This document shows positions 44,138 to 56,827 of a DNA stretch of 64,000 nt, piece after piece. Numbering within the stretch: position 1 is the first letter of the stretch; each line of letters begins with the position of its first letter. Made by a program: the position numbers and the translations under genes. Origin of the DNA: Embiotoca jacksoni (Eukaryota; Chordata; Actinopteri; Embiotocidae); NCBI GenBank assembly GCA_022577435.1, contig JAKOON010000042.1, positions 673,123-737,122 of the forward strand. The letters are read 5' to 3'. The notes under the pieces were generated by a model. That model worked only from the letters and a program-made list of their open reading frames with translations, was not told the origin of the DNA and made no database searches.

Positions 44138-46622
44138 CTATGTTCTTAAGGTCCTGTGTTCTTAAGGTCCTATGTTCTAAGGTCCTGTGTTCTTAAGGTC
44201 CTGTGTTCTTAAGGTCCTGTGTTCTTAAGGTCCTATGTTCTAAGGTCCTGTGTTCTTAAGGTCCTATGTTCTAAGGTCCTGTGTTCTTAAGGTCCTGTGT
44301 TCTTAAGGTCCTGTGTTCTTAAGGTCCTGTGTTCTTAAGGTCCTATGTTCTAAGGTCCTGTGTTCTTAAGGTCCTGTGTTCTTAAGGTCCTGTGTTCTTA
44401 AGGTCCTATGTTCTAAGGTCCTGTGTTCTTAAGGTCCTATGTTCTAAGGTCCTGTGTTCTTAAGGTCCTGTGTTCTTAAGGTCCTGTGTTCTTAAGGTCC
44501 TATGTTCTAAGGTCCTGTGTTCTTAAGGTCCTATGTTCTAAGGTCCTGTGTTCTTAAGGTCCTGTGTCTTAAGGTCCTGTGTTCTTAAGGTCCTGTGTTC
44601 TTAAGGTCCTATGTTCTAAGGTCCTGTGTTCTTAAGGTCCTGTGTTCTTAAGGTCCTATGTTCTAAGGTCCTGTGTTCTTAAGGTCCTGTGTCTTAAGGT
44701 CCTGTGTTCTTAAGGTCCTGTGTTCTTAAGGTCCTGTGTTCTTAAGGTCCTATGTTCTAAGGTCCTGTGTTCTTAAGGTCCTGTGTTCTTAAGGTCCTGT
44801 GTTCTAAGGTCCTGTGTTCTTAAGGTCCTATGTTCTAAGGTCCTGTGTTCTTAAGGTCCTGTGTTCTTAAGGTCCTGTGTTCTTAAGGTCCTGTGTTCTT
44901 AAGGTCCTATGTTCTAAGGTCCTGTGTTCTTAAGGTCCTGTGTTCTTAAGGTCCTATGTTCTAAGGTCCTGTGTTCTTAAGGTCCTATGTTCTAAGATCC
45001 TGTGTTCTTAAGGTCCTATGTTCTAAGATCCTGTGTTCTTAAGGTCCTATGTTCTTAAGGTCCTGTGTTCTTAAGGTCCTATGTTCTAAGGTCCTGTGTT
45101 CTTAAGGTCCTATGTTCTAAGGTCCTGTGTTCTTAAGGTCCTGTGTCTTAAGGTCCTATGTTCTAAGGTCCTGTGTTCTTAAGGTCCTGTGTTCTTAAGG
45201 TCCTATGTTCTAAGGTCCTGTGTTCTTAAGGTCCTGTGTTCTTAAGGTCCTGTGTTCTTAAGGTCCTGTGTTCTTAAGGTCCTGTGTTCTAAGGTCCTGT
45301 GTTCTTAAGGTCCTATGTTCTAAGGTCCTGTGTTCTTAAGGTCCTGTGTTCTTAAGGTCCTGTGTTCTTAAGGTCCTATGTTCTAAGGTCCTGTGTTCTT
45401 AAGGTCCTATGTTCTAAGGTCCTGTGTTCTTAAGGTCCTGTGTTCTTAAGGTCCTGTGTTCTTAAGGTCCTGTGTTCTAAGGTCCTGTGTTCTTAAGGTC
45501 CTATGTTCTAAGGTCCTGTGTTCTTAAGGTCCTGTGTTCTTAAGGTCCTGTGTTCTAAGGTCCTGTGTTCTTAAGGTCCTGTGTTCTTAAGGTCCTGTGT
45601 TCTTAAGGTCCTGTGTTCTTAAGGTCCTGTGTTCTAAGGTCCTGTGTTCTTAAGGTCCTGTGTTCTTAAGGTCCTGTGTTCTAAGGTCCTGTGTTCTTAA
45701 GGTCCTGTGTTCTTAAGGTCCTGTGTTCTTAAGGTCCTATGTTCTAAGGTCCTGTGTTCTTAAGGTCCTATGTTCTAAGATCCTGTGTTCTTAAGGTCCT
45801 GTGTTCTTAAGGTCCTGTGTTCTTAAGGTCCTATGTTCTAAGGTCCTGTGTTCTTAAGGTCCTATGTTCTAAGGTCCTGTGTTCTTAAGGTCCTGTGTCT
45901 TAAGGTCCTATGTTCTAAGGTCCTGTGTTCTTAAGGTCCTGTGTTCTTAAGGTCCTATGTTCTAAGGTCCTGTGTTCTTAAGGTCCTGTGTTCTTAAGGT
46001 CCTGTGTTCTTAAGGTCCTGTGTTCTTAAGGTCCTATGTTCTAAGGTCCTGTGTTCTTAAGGTCCTATGTTCTAAGGTCCTGTGTTCTTAAGGTCCTGTG
46101 TTCTTAAGGTCCTGTGTTCTTAAGGTCCTGTGTTCTAAGGTCCTGTGTTCTTAAGGTCCTATGTTCTAAGGTCCTGTGTTCTTAAGGTCCTGTGTTCTTA
46201 AGGTCCTGTGTTCTAAGGTCCTGTGTTCTTAAGGTCCTGTGTTCTTAAGGTCCTGTGTTCTTAAGGTCCTGTGTTCTTAAGGTCCTGTGTTCTAAGGTCC
46301 TGTGTTCTTAAGGTCCTGTGTTCTTAAGGTCCTGTGTTCTAAGGTCCTGTGTTCTTAAGGTCCTGTGTTCTTAAGGTCCTGTGTTCTTAAGGTCCTGTGT
46401 TCTTAAGGTCCTATGTTCTAAGGTCCTGTGTTCTTAAGGTCCTGTGTTCTTAAGGTCCTATGTTCTAAGGTCCTGTGTTCTTAAGGTCCTGTGTTCTTAA
46501 GGTCCTGTGTTCTAAGGTCCTGTGTTCTTAAGGTCCTATGTTCTAAGGTCCTGTGTCTTAAGGTCCTGTGTTCTTAAGGTCCTGTGTTCTTAAGGTCCTG
46601 TGTTCTAAGGTCCTGTGTTCTT
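44138..46622. repeat. 15/16-bp minisatellite array, about 2.5 kb
   Basis: Two monomer classes alternate irregularly: a 16-bp TGTGTTCTTAAGGTCC and a 15-bp TATGTTCTAAGGTCC. The A variant (TATG) is strongly linked to loss of one T (TTCTAAGG), although some TGTG monomers are also short. The frequent pair forms a 31-bp dimer. No long open frame exists because TAA recurs. Rare GATCC variants cluster near 44995-45030 and 45780. It was probably expanded from the degenerate sequence just upstream. Confidence 0.97.
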
Positions 46623-46712
46623 CTCTAATTATTAACTGATGCTGGGTGTAGGGATGCAGCAGAAGTATAAAATGTGTATTAGTGTGAATATCAGAGCAGT
46701 ACTGGAGTAAAC

Positions 46713-46715
<3 letters not shown>

Positions 46716-46806
<91 letters not shown>
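46716..46806. repeat. (TG)n microsatellite
   Basis: Uninterrupted TG tract of about 45 units. Confidence 0.97.
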
Positions 46807-46807
<1 letters not shown>

Positions 46808-47556
46808 ATGTCTGGCAGCTGCAGAGAATTTAATCCTCTGAGGAGTTTAAAGTTCAGACGCAGTTCAGCAAAAAACAAGAAAAAAACCGCCGAGATGTCT
46901 CCGGCAGCCGAATCAGGACGACGACTTCCTGCCGGCTTTTCTTCGTTCGGGGGTTAATTAACGGGCAATTCTGCGCCGGTTCTCGCAGATTACAACCGGA
47001 CTCGTCATTAACGGGGCGGCAATCAAACTGAGAACGCTAATCAGTCCCATCGGAGCCGCTGCAGTGCAGTCTGGGAAAAAACAGCAGCTCTTCTCCTCGC
47101 TGACATGTGTGATTAACAGAGGATGTCTCCTGATTGACATATCTGTCCCCCGCTCCTCCCCCTGTCTCCGAGCATTAACGTTAGCATCGCCACTTCTGGC
47201 TGACACCCCCCCCCCCCACCCTCCCCCATCCTGTTTCTCTGTGAATGCGCTGACAGCTCGGGGAGTTTTGTCTCCTGAGCAGATGATGACTGCAACCTTC
47301 TCTCGATCCGTTTTCCTGCATCGCTTCGTAAAACGTGTCAAATTACAGGTTTCAGTTTACGCAGTAAAACAAAAACAAAAAAAGATGCTCGGAGATGTTT
47401 CAGTGCCTCCAGGAAATCTTTACGATCTCAATAATTAATGCAACATTCAAATAAATCTATTTGCTGCAAGATTTCCTGCGATTTTTTTTATTATTTCATC
47501 AAAAAATTGTCGTGAACAGAAGCTCTGCTGAAAGTTCTACAGATTTTCGAAATAAA
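46807..47556. other. Intergenic DNA; 46940-47190 possibly conserved noncoding
   Basis: 46940-47190 is complex, with GGGGTTAATTAACGGGCAAT, CGCTAATCAGTCCCATCGG and TCTCCTGATTGACATATCTG. The TTAATTAA and TGATTGACA cores are typical of homeodomain and PBX-type sites. C-run at 47206-47216. Open frames of about 124-127 codons overlap on both strands without domains. Confidence 0.3.
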
Positions 47557-48235
47557 ACTGGTTTCAAACTGGTTTCAAACTGGTTTCAGACTGGTTTCAG
47601 ACTGGTTTTTAGGACTGGTTTCAGACTGGTTTTAGGACTGGTTTCAGACTGGTTTTAGGACTGGTTTCAGACTGGTTTTTAGCACTGGTTTCAAACTGGT
47701 TTCAGACTGGTTTCAAACTGGTTTCAGACTGGTTTCAAACTGGTTTCAGACTGGTTTTAGGACTGGTTTTAGGACTGGTTTCAGACTGGTTTTAGGACTG
47801 GTTTCAGACTGGTTTTAGGACTGGTTTCAGACTGGTTTTTAGCACTGGTTTCAAACTGGTTTCAAACTGGTTTCAGACTGGTTTTTAGCACTGGTTTCAG
47901 ACTGGTTTTAGGACTGGTTTCAGACTGGTTTTAGGACTGGTTTCAGACTGGTTTCAGACTGGTTTTAGGACTGGTTTCAGACTGGTTTTTAGCACTGGTT
48001 TCAAACTGGTTTCAGACTGGTTTCAAACTGGTTTCAGACTGGTTTCAAACTGGTTTCAGACCGGTTTTAGGACTGGTTTCAGACTGGTTTTAGCACTGGT
48101 TTCAGACTGGTTTCAAACTGGTTTCAGACTGGTTTCAGACTGGTTTTAGGACTGGTTTCAGACTGGTTTCAAACTGGTTTCAGACTGGTTTCAGACTGGT
48201 TTTAGGACTGGTTTCAGACTGGTTTTAGGACTGAT
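47557..48235. repeat. 11/12-bp minisatellite array (ACTGGTTTCAG)
   Basis: Monomers ACTGGTTTCAG and ACTGGTTTCAA (11 bp) mixed with ACTGGTTTTAGG (12 bp) and ACTGGTTTTTAGC (13 bp), in recurring orders that suggest block duplications. A diverged sister locus lies at 54170-54430. Confidence 0.95.
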
Positions 48236-48616
48236 TCTTAAACAAACTCCTGACTCTGTATTCACTCCAGTTTAAAACAAAGATGTCGTACTTCCTCTAT
48301 TTCCTCCTCCTGTCCTCCACTGAGACGTCGTCTCCGTTCCTCTGGACAACACTCCATTCCAAATCAGCGAGATTTAACGGTTTCTCTGGACAAACCTGTC
48401 TGCGCGTGTTTTTCTTTTGTTTATGACGATTGCTGTTCGACTGGTGAACTTAACGTGCTGCGCTGTTTGCTGAGTCGCTGTATTACCAGCGTTAATCGAG
48501 TGTTTCAGCAGTCGCTTCATCAAACAGGAAGAATTCTCGGCCTCAGTGGGCTCGGCAGGAGTGTGTGTCGGTAATTAAGAGGATTTCCATCCACAGCTCC
48601 TCGAAAGGTCAGGAGA

Positions 48617-48618
<2 letters not shown>
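48236..48618. other. Intergenic DNA, nothing recognised
   Basis: No repeat, motif or open frame of note. Confidence 0.35.
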
Positions 48619-49123
<505 letters not shown>

Positions 49124-49289
49124 ATTTCATGTGCGATCAGAGCGTCACGTGACTCCGTTTGTTTCCGTTTCCTCAACCAGTGGATCCTTCTGTTGTTGGT
49201 TCAGTTTGTCTTCGGACTTCTTTTAAATCAGTTTGTTCTTGTTTTCAATCTCGTTATTTAGTTTACTTTTTTCTTGGAGGTTGAAATGA

Positions 49290-49755
49290 GACATTTATAA
49301 ATGTTTCGTGTCTCTTTGAAGTCATTTATTTTACCTTTATGGTTGATTTGTAACTTTCTTGGACACTTTGTCTCTTTGTAGTCGTTTTGCACGTTTCTTT
49401 GTTTCTTTGTTTCTATGAAGTAATTTTTTGTACTTTAGTGTTTTTTTTTCAGACGTCTTCAGTCATTTATTGAGCATTTGTGGTCTATTGCTAAAATTTT
49501 TTAAATTGTTTAGTGTCTCTTTTTAGTTGTTTTGCATGTTTTTGTGGTCATTTTGTGTTTCTTTGAAGTGATTTATTGTCCTTCACAGTTGTTTTGAGAT
49601 TTTTTTTTTTTTTTTTTTTGTCATTTAGTGTCTTGTTGCTTTGCATCATTTTGAATACATTTTGTGTCCATTTGTGGTCCTTGTGAGACTTTCTTAGTTT
49701 ATTAGTGTCTCTGTAGGTCATTTTTTGTCTCTGAAGGTCATGTTGTGTTTCTTTG
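49290..49755. repeat. Decayed 19-bp minisatellite (GTCTCTTTGAAGTCATTT type)
   Basis: Scattered units such as TCTCTTTGTAGTCGTTTTGC, TGTGGTCATTTTGTGTTTCT and TCTCTGTAGGTCATTTTTTG, mixed with indels and a T20 run at 49600-49619. The unit and strand match 26434-26555 and are the complement of the array at 51883-53170. Confidence 0.7.
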
Positions 49756-51277
49756 CCTGGACGGCCCGTTCACTCATCCGTCCATGACGAGGAAGAAACT
49801 GAAATGAAAGAGCGACAGTTTGTGGATCCATCAGTCAGTTACAGTCACAACTTCTCTGTCAGCAGCAACTCTTTGATTTCAATAATTCATCTTCATATAA
49901 TAGTGATAAAAAAAATGAATCACCTGAAGCTGCACACTTCTGCAGCAGCAGATTCTTCATCGCTGCAGGGATCCATCATCCTCCGACACCGGCCGCCGTT
50001 CAGAACCACCAGCAGCGGCTGCTTTAAAGCGTCTGCTGTCCGTCAGTCTGCAGGTCAGCGCGTCCGTCATTCAGATGGATTTCAGGAAGACGGCTGACTG
50101 GAGTTTCACTTCTCCGCCATCGCTCTTCATTTTCACGTCTCCGTTTTCTCCTCCGCTTCCTCTCCGGCCCGTCCATCCATCTTCATACTCCTCCTTCAGC
50201 CCAGTTAACGAGACGGGGAATGAAATACAGCGAGGAGGAGGAGGAGGAGGAGGAGGAGGAGGAAGGTTTTTCATTCAGCTGCAGTTTTTTTTAAAGCCAC
50301 ATTTCCTGTCTCATCGTCCCAAAATGTACCTTCTGCATTCAGCTGTGAAACTTTAACGACCTTTGTTGACATTTCAGCGAGCGGCAGCCGCCATCTTTGT
50401 AGTCCGAACTGCAGGAAACGAGATCTGAGCCTCCGAAACGCTCTGAGTTTCATGAAATTTAAAAGTTCAAATGTAATGCTTCTCCTTTGCGCTGATCAGA
50501 CAAAATCCAGCCACGTGATTTTATTCCCGGCAGCTTTATTTATTTTCAGGACAAAACTTCACATTTTTTTTTACTTCTTAAACAACAAATTGATGAAAAT
50601 ATGTAATACATCAATAGTAGTTTTACAACCTTTACATCTGGCTTTTTCTTCAGTCGCCGTTTTTGAGCCGAAGCGCTTGAAATGTTGATTTCTGCTTGTT
50701 AGCCTTCGTTAGCAGCTGCAGAACAAACTGTTGACTGAAGTGATTGTTGATGATCTCCTTCGCTGCTGATGTTTCTGATTATGAAACTAAAAACACCTGA
50801 TTTACTTTCAGTCTTTAAATGAAAATGTGAATTTTCTGTCGATTTTATTGTGATAACGTCATCGGGAACATTTCTTTTGTACACATTAAAATCCTCATGA
50901 GCTCTAACGGGAGCGTGTCGAGGGAAAAGATCTCGATGAGCGTCACCTCTTGTTCTTTAATTTCCTGTCGAGCCAGACGAACTGTTTAATAGTCGTTTAG
51001 TTATCTGAATAAATCTCAGTGCTGTGTTGTTTCCCCGGTGGACTGATCGTTGACCGTCTCTGAGTTGGTTTTAAAACTGAAACACGACGATGTCCTCTTT
51101 TCTGCCTCCAGAAATCGTTGCGGTTTAAACGTGACGAAGCCGTGCGACGTTTCACTGAAGTCTGAGTGTTAAAACTCGAGCAGCCCTGGAAAGTAATCTC
51201 ACATCCAGCAAACCAGAAAGCTCTGCACATCCCTCGGTGTCAGCCGCCAGTCACATCCGCACGGTTGTCGGGGATGT
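49756..51277. other. Intergenic DNA with a (GGA)n tract
   Basis: (GGA)n lies at 50231-50268. Open frames up to about 114 codons near 49753-50356 cross the GGA tract and show no domain. Otherwise no recognised feature. Confidence 0.4.
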
Positions 51278-51291
51278 GTTGCCACGGAAAC
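51278..51291. promoter_or_regulatory. X-box-like (RFX-type) motif
   Basis: GTTGCCACGGAAAC, identical to 39195-39208. Confidence 0.28.
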
Positions 51292-51882
51292 AAAGTGGTG
51301 CAGGAGGAGGGGGGAGGAGGAGGCTCGGCTCCCTCGCAGCAGAGTGGGAGCTGAGATGCACCGTCACGCTAACGTTCTCCTCGCGTTCTCAGAGTTCAGG
51401 CGTTTCAGCAACGTTCAGATCGATGGAAGGAGACGCTGACAGACGGGATCGAAGGTTTCGGACGCTCCGGGTTCCTTCCGGGCGTTCGGGACCTCCCGGG
51501 GAGACGGCGACGGTCCCGTCAGCCGGTCGGCATTTACCTTCACCTGATTAACGCGCGGCCCGGCTCGTCGGCTTTCCTACAACTCCGAGGTGAGACGGGC
51601 CGGAGGGCCGACGAAGGCCACCTGTCAATCACTGCAGGGTTTCTGGGTCAAAACAGGGAAGATGGAGGGAGAGGAGACGGTGCATGCTGATACGGGTCCT
51701 GGTTAACCTCACCTTAATTCAATATTTATTTAGGGGTTTATAAATGCTTAATATTTATGAGGCGGCTAATAAATATGCACACGGACACAATCAGCATTTT
51801 AATGCCACGCCGGAGTTTGAGTAGCTACAGTGTGATGCAGCAGAGGCAAGATGTGGAGGACCTGAAGGAGGCGCACAAACAT
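51292..51882. other. Intergenic DNA, CpG-rich to 51660
   Basis: 51300-51660 is GC- and CpG-rich with a 104-codon frame lacking domains. A weak CpG island is possible. Nothing else recognised. Confidence 0.35.
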
Positions 51883-53170
51883 TCACAAAGACACAAAACA
51901 ACCACAAAGACACAAAACAACCTCAAAGACACAAAACAACCACAAAGAGACAAAACAACCTCAAAGACACAAAACAACCACAAAGACACAAAACAACCAC
52001 AAAGAGACAAAACAACCACAAAGAGACAAAACAACCACAAAGATACAAAACAACCACAAAGACACAAAACAACCACAAAGAGACAAAACAACCACAAAGA
52101 GACAAAACAACCACAAAGATACAAAACAACCACAAAGACACAAAACAACCACAAAGAGACAAAACAACCACAAAGACACAAAACAACCACAAAGACACAA
52201 AACAACCACAAAGACACAAAACAACCTCAAAGACACAAAACAACCACAAAGACACAAAACAACCACAAAGAGACAAAACAACCACAAAGACACAAAACAA
52301 CCACAAAGACACAAAACAACCTCAAAGACACAAAACAACCACAAAGACACAAAACAACCACAAAGACACAAAACAACCTCAAAGACACAAAACAACCACA
52401 AAGACACAAAACAACCACAAAGAGACAAAACAACCACAAAGACACAAAACAACCACAAAGACACAAAACAACCACAAAGACACAAAACAACCACAAAGAG
52501 ACAAAACAACCACAAAGACACAAAACAACCACAAAGAGACACAAAACAACCACAAAGAGACAAAACAACCACAAAGACACAAAACAACCACAAAGACACA
52601 AAACAACCACAAAGAGACAAAACAACCACAAAGATACAAAACAACCACAAAGACACAAAACAACCACAAAGAGACAAAACAACCACAAAGACACAAAACA
52701 ACCACAAAGACACAAAACAACCACAAAGACACAAAACAACCACAAAGACACAAAACAACCACAAAGAGACAAAACAACCTCAAAGACACAAAACAACCAC
52801 AAAGAGACAAAACAACCACAAAGACACAAAACAACCACAAAGACACAAAACAACCACAAAGAGACAAAACAACCACAAAGAGACAAAACAACCACAAAGA
52901 TACAAAACAACCACAAAGAGACAAAACAACCTCAAAGACACAAAACAACCACAAAGACACAAAACAACCACAAAGACACAAAACAACCACAAAGAGACAA
53001 AACAACCTCAAAGACACAAAACAACCACAAAGACACAAAACAACCACAAAGAGACAAAACAACCACAAAGACACAAAACAACCTCAAAGACACAAAACAA
53101 CCACAAAGAGACAAAACAACCACAAAGAGACAAAACAACCACAAAGACAACCACAAAGACACAAAACAAC
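51883..53170. repeat. 19-bp minisatellite array, about 67 units
   Basis: Unit ACACAAAACAACCACAAAG with AGACAAAACAACC, ATACAAAAC and CCTCAAAG variants. No rotation of the unit contains a stop on the plus strand, so all three plus frames stay open and one reaches 513 codons (51757-53298). Since 19 is not a multiple of 3, the same array would encode a 19-residue repeat in every frame, which argues for a fortuitous frame. A few units differ in length (for example near 52530 and 53145). Decayed relatives occur at 26434-26555 and 49290-49755. Confidence 0.97.
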
Positions 53171-54169
53171 GTCCGACCAACAGATCAGCTGTTGATGTTG
53201 AATCTGAGGAGGTCACGACAATTTCCTGCTGGTCATTGAACACACCACGAGAGTCAGAGGTGGAAGTGCTGCCTCTGTTACAACATGTAATGTTATGACT
53301 GCAATATTTCTATTGGTGTTAGAAGTGATGATTTTCTTATGAACAGGTTTGAGCATCGATCAGGAGCAGCTGTTTCATTTCAGTCGTCGTGTTGCGTTTC
53401 ACTCAAAGAGGCTTCCAGAGAAACAATGAAAAAAAGCCAGAGCGCTTCTCTTGCTACTGAATCTTTTCTCCTCAATCTGCTTTTTGTTCTGCGTTCCAGA
53501 CCGAAAACAAATAAAAAAGCAGCTTGGCGTCGCCGAGCGGACATGTTGGCAGTCGAATCATCCGGATTCCCGCTGGAATAAAAAGCCTCGTTTGCTTGCG
53601 CTGACGGCGGCGGAGCAACTTGTTTTATCGGAGAGGGTTTTATGATACGGAGCTGATCAAGTTAAAGCCACAACAGTCGAGTCAGAATCCGCTCAGATCA
53701 CCGAGTTTACTGTAAATCTGAGAGCTTCAGCCAAACACAAAATCAGGATTTCTACAAATGAAATGTCAGCGTTTTGATTTTAAATGTTAGTTTAATCAGA
53801 GTTTTCTCGGGATACAATGATCTTTTTATTAAGGCGATTTCTTAAATTATAATGATTAATATGTGGAAATTTATAGATTTTTTTTCAGCTCAATACCTCT
53901 TGAAACTTCAGTGTTCATATTTCACGAAGATAATATTTTAGCATCAAACAAACCTTTTTCTACTGCAGAACTAAAATAATAATAAAAAATAATGACTTTA
54001 TAATATCTCGTCGGTGAATTGATCCCTTCAGGCTGGACGGAGTTCCTCCAGCCGGTGAAGGAGTTTCAGGACCTCCAGCTGTTGTCGGGGTTGGTTACTT
54101 TGGTTGGTTGGTTTGTGAGCATCTTCTGTCTTCACGTCATCCCAGACTGATGCTCACATCAGAGGTCTG
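53171..54169. other. Intergenic DNA, nothing recognised
   Basis: 53440-53640 holds overlapping short frames (64-80 codons) without domains. 53750-54010 is AT-rich. Confidence 0.4.
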
Positions 54170-54430
54170 GTTCTGGACCTGGTTTCAGACTTTGGTGTGA
54201 GACTGTCAGTAGACCGGTTTCTGACCCGGTTTTGGACCTTATTCTGGGACTAGTTGAAGACTTGGTTCGGAGCGGTTTCAGAGCATCTTCTGTCTGGTTT
54301 AGGAAGAGTTTCAGTTCTGGTTCTGGACCTGGTCTCAGACTTAGTTTAGTACTAGTTTGGGGGTGTTTTCAGACTGGTTTCCTGTCTGGTTCTGGACCTG
54401 GTTCCAGGCCTATATTTAGACTTTGTTTAG
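54170..54430. repeat. Diverged ACTGGTTT-type minisatellite remnant
   Basis: Irregular units such as CTGGTTTCAGACTT, CCGGTTTCTGACC, CTGGTTCTGGACC and GACTGGTTTCCTG spaced by 11-25 bp. The vocabulary is the same as in the array at 47557-48235, but decayed. Confidence 0.6.
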
Positions 54431-55496
54431 GACTTTTTATTTGACGCAACCGGATCAGAGCCCGAGGACGAACGTACGGACGGAATATAGTTGTGTCATC
54501 TATAAAATGTAAATAAGTGATGTTAAAACGACTACCAGATGTAGACGTATTGAAGTTGCACGTTTTTGTTTCAGCCTCAAAACTCAAAGTCAGTCGGCTG
54601 CTAACGCATCAAGACAGAAGCTGGAGATCCTCCGATTCTTCCATCCAGAACCTTTAAATATATGAGAGTTATTCTCAGCCTCCGCAGTGAGCGGGTCGTT
54701 CCCGCCGCTTCATCTCCTCCTTCGGTCGTTGTTCTTCCACGAGGACGCCGACCCTCGTAGGTGTGGACGGTCCCGGCGGAGACCGACTCTTCTGTTCACC
54801 ACTTCTCATCTTCCTCCTCACTTCCCCTTTTTATTTCCTTTCCTCTATAATCTGTTTTTCATTCTCTCTGTCCTCTGCCAACCTTTTTTCTTTTTTTTTT
54901 TTAAATCTGCTGCAGTGGTGGAAAGTTACCAAGTGGATTCATCATTTTCATTATTCAGTCTGACAGCATTCAGAGGCTCTGATTGGTCGGTTCTTCTTCC
55001 AGCACAATTTAAGACTTGTTTTGAATTCCTGACGAACGTCTGCAGTTTCTCAGAAAACCACTCGACTGTGACTCATTTCCTAAAATGGAAAAAAAAAAAA
55101 AAACACGGTCACGTTTGCGCTGTTGATTTAATTAGAAATTCTTTCATTTAGTTTAATTGTTCAGGCGGCTGACGGGCTGAGATGGTGGTCGAGGGATCAT
55201 CACAGTTATTATTGTCCAGACGGGAACGTGCATCTCAACCACATTTAGTAGAAATCAATCAGAGACGTTCCTGAGCTCATTCAGAGAGATTTCTGTGTCC
55301 AATCGGTGAATCACAGTCCGATATTAACTCTCCTTTCAGCTCTGTTTTGGTCTTCACCGAAGCAGGAGTAGGATCCCTTTTAAACTGCACCAGTACTAAA
55401 TTATTAAAGCGCGTCGTATCAATAAGCTTCGAAAGTGCAAATATTTTTGGAGTTTTTTTCCCCCGTAGACCTGAACACATGGATGTCCATAACAGA
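54431..55496. other. Intergenic DNA, nothing recognised
   Basis: Pyrimidine-rich 54700-54905 with a T-run at 54889-54902. A-run at 55088-55102. A 154-codon frame (54687-55151) crosses these runs and has no domain. Confidence 0.4.
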
Positions 55497-55800
55497 CTGT
55501 TTATAAAAGAGTTCGTAGCTTCAGGTCTGTAAAATGGTTCCGATCCAGAAGTGTCTTCAGCTGCAATACCACCGAGTGCCACTAGAGGTCGGCTCCAAAA
55601 AGCCTCCGGCTCCATAGACTCCCATTCAACTTCTCTCATCAAATCCAAAGTGAATAAAATGTGTCCATCAGTTATCTCGGTGTTGTTAGCTAAAGTCACT
55701 CCTTCTTATTAGTTTTCTGGAGGTCCATCTGAAAATAATCCCTCATTCATTAGAAAAGAAGATTCAAGAACACCTGTTTTTGGGGGCGTGTCTGTTTGAT
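55497..55800 (-). mobile_element. Dispersed repeat family A, copy A7
   Basis: Common 3' end on the minus strand (CTACGAACTCTTTTATAAAC), truncated within the ATCAAACAGACACGCCCC block. The family frame is intact apart from small changes. Confidence 0.85.
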
Positions 55801-56302
55801 TATTGAAGTGTCACTTTATGCTGTTCATAGTTTCTGTTCACGACAGTTTTTAAATGTAAATAATCGCTGGAAAGTTGGCAAGAAATATGTTTCCTGAAAG
55901 GAGCTGTTTGTTTTTGTAAAGCTTAAAAGCCAAATGAAAGAAATGAACATTTCATTTGTTTCCCTGGTTTTCCCTCCTTCCTCCTCGTTTATTCTCCTCG
56001 CTGCTGTTTCCTCTCCTCTCACCTTCCTCTCTCATTTCGTCCTCCTCCACTCAGAATAAATCCCTCCACACCACCTCCCCCCCCCCTCCTGCGCCTCTCC
56101 TCTAATTGACACCAGCTTCACCTTCTCTCCCGTCCATCCTCTCCCATCTTCTTCCTCCTCTATATCTGCTGACGCTGCAGTTTGTTGTTGTTGTTTTTTC
56201 CCGCTGGCTGGCCTCCGGAGATTTTCACCCTGCCGGTCCGAACACTCCCAGAGGAGACCCGGGAGGTCGTCATGTCACCTTCACACTGCTGCAGCGCCCC
56301 CC
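55801..56302. other. Intergenic DNA, pyrimidine-rich
   Basis: 55970-56170 is T/C-rich with CCTCC runs and a C-run near 56081. Nothing else recognised. Confidence 0.4.
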
Positions 56303-56827
56303 CCATCCATCATCCATCTATCATCCATCCATCATCCATCCATCCATCATCCATCCATCCATCATCCATCCATCCATCATCCATCCATCATCCATCATCC
56401 ATCCATCCAGCCATCCATCCATCATCCATCATCCATCCATCCAGCCATCCATCCATCATCCATCCATCCATCATCCATCCATCATCCATCATCCATCCAT
56501 CCAGCCATCCATCCATCATCCATCATCCATCCATCCATCCATTCATCCATCATCCATCCATCCATCATCCATCCATCATTCCTCCCTCCCTCCCTCCCTC
56601 CATCCATCCATCCCCACCCCTCCCTCCATCCATCCATCCATCATCCATCCATCCATCATCCATCCATCCATCATCCGTCCATCATCCATCCATCCATCCA
56701 TCATCCATCCATCCATCATCCATCCATCATTCCTCCCTCCCTCCCTCTATCCCTCCCTCCCTCCATCCATCCATCCCCACCCCTCCCTCCATCCATCCAT
56801 CCCCACCCCTCCCTCCCTCCCTCCACC
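56303..56827. repeat. (ATCC)n array with ATC and CCCTCC sub-blocks
   Basis: Tetranucleotide ATCC repeats with frequent ATC insertions give 11-15 bp sub-units (CATCCATCCATCATC). Two CCCTCCCTCC/CCCCACCCCTCC blocks near 56580-56630 and 56730-56825 show that a segment of about 170 bp was duplicated. Ile/His/Pro/Ser frames of about 250 codons are artefacts. Confidence 0.95.

Noticed and set aside
43847..44149. 100-codon frame upstream of the 15/16-bp array as a small membrane protein
   Set aside because: It is hydrophobic but runs into degenerate repeat sequence, with no start context or homologue recognised.
51757..53298. 513-codon open frame read as a Lys/Thr/Gln/Asn repeat protein
   Set aside because: It is the 19-bp minisatellite. 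The unit has no stop in any plus-strand frame, the period is not a multiple of three, and no splice or domain evidence exists.
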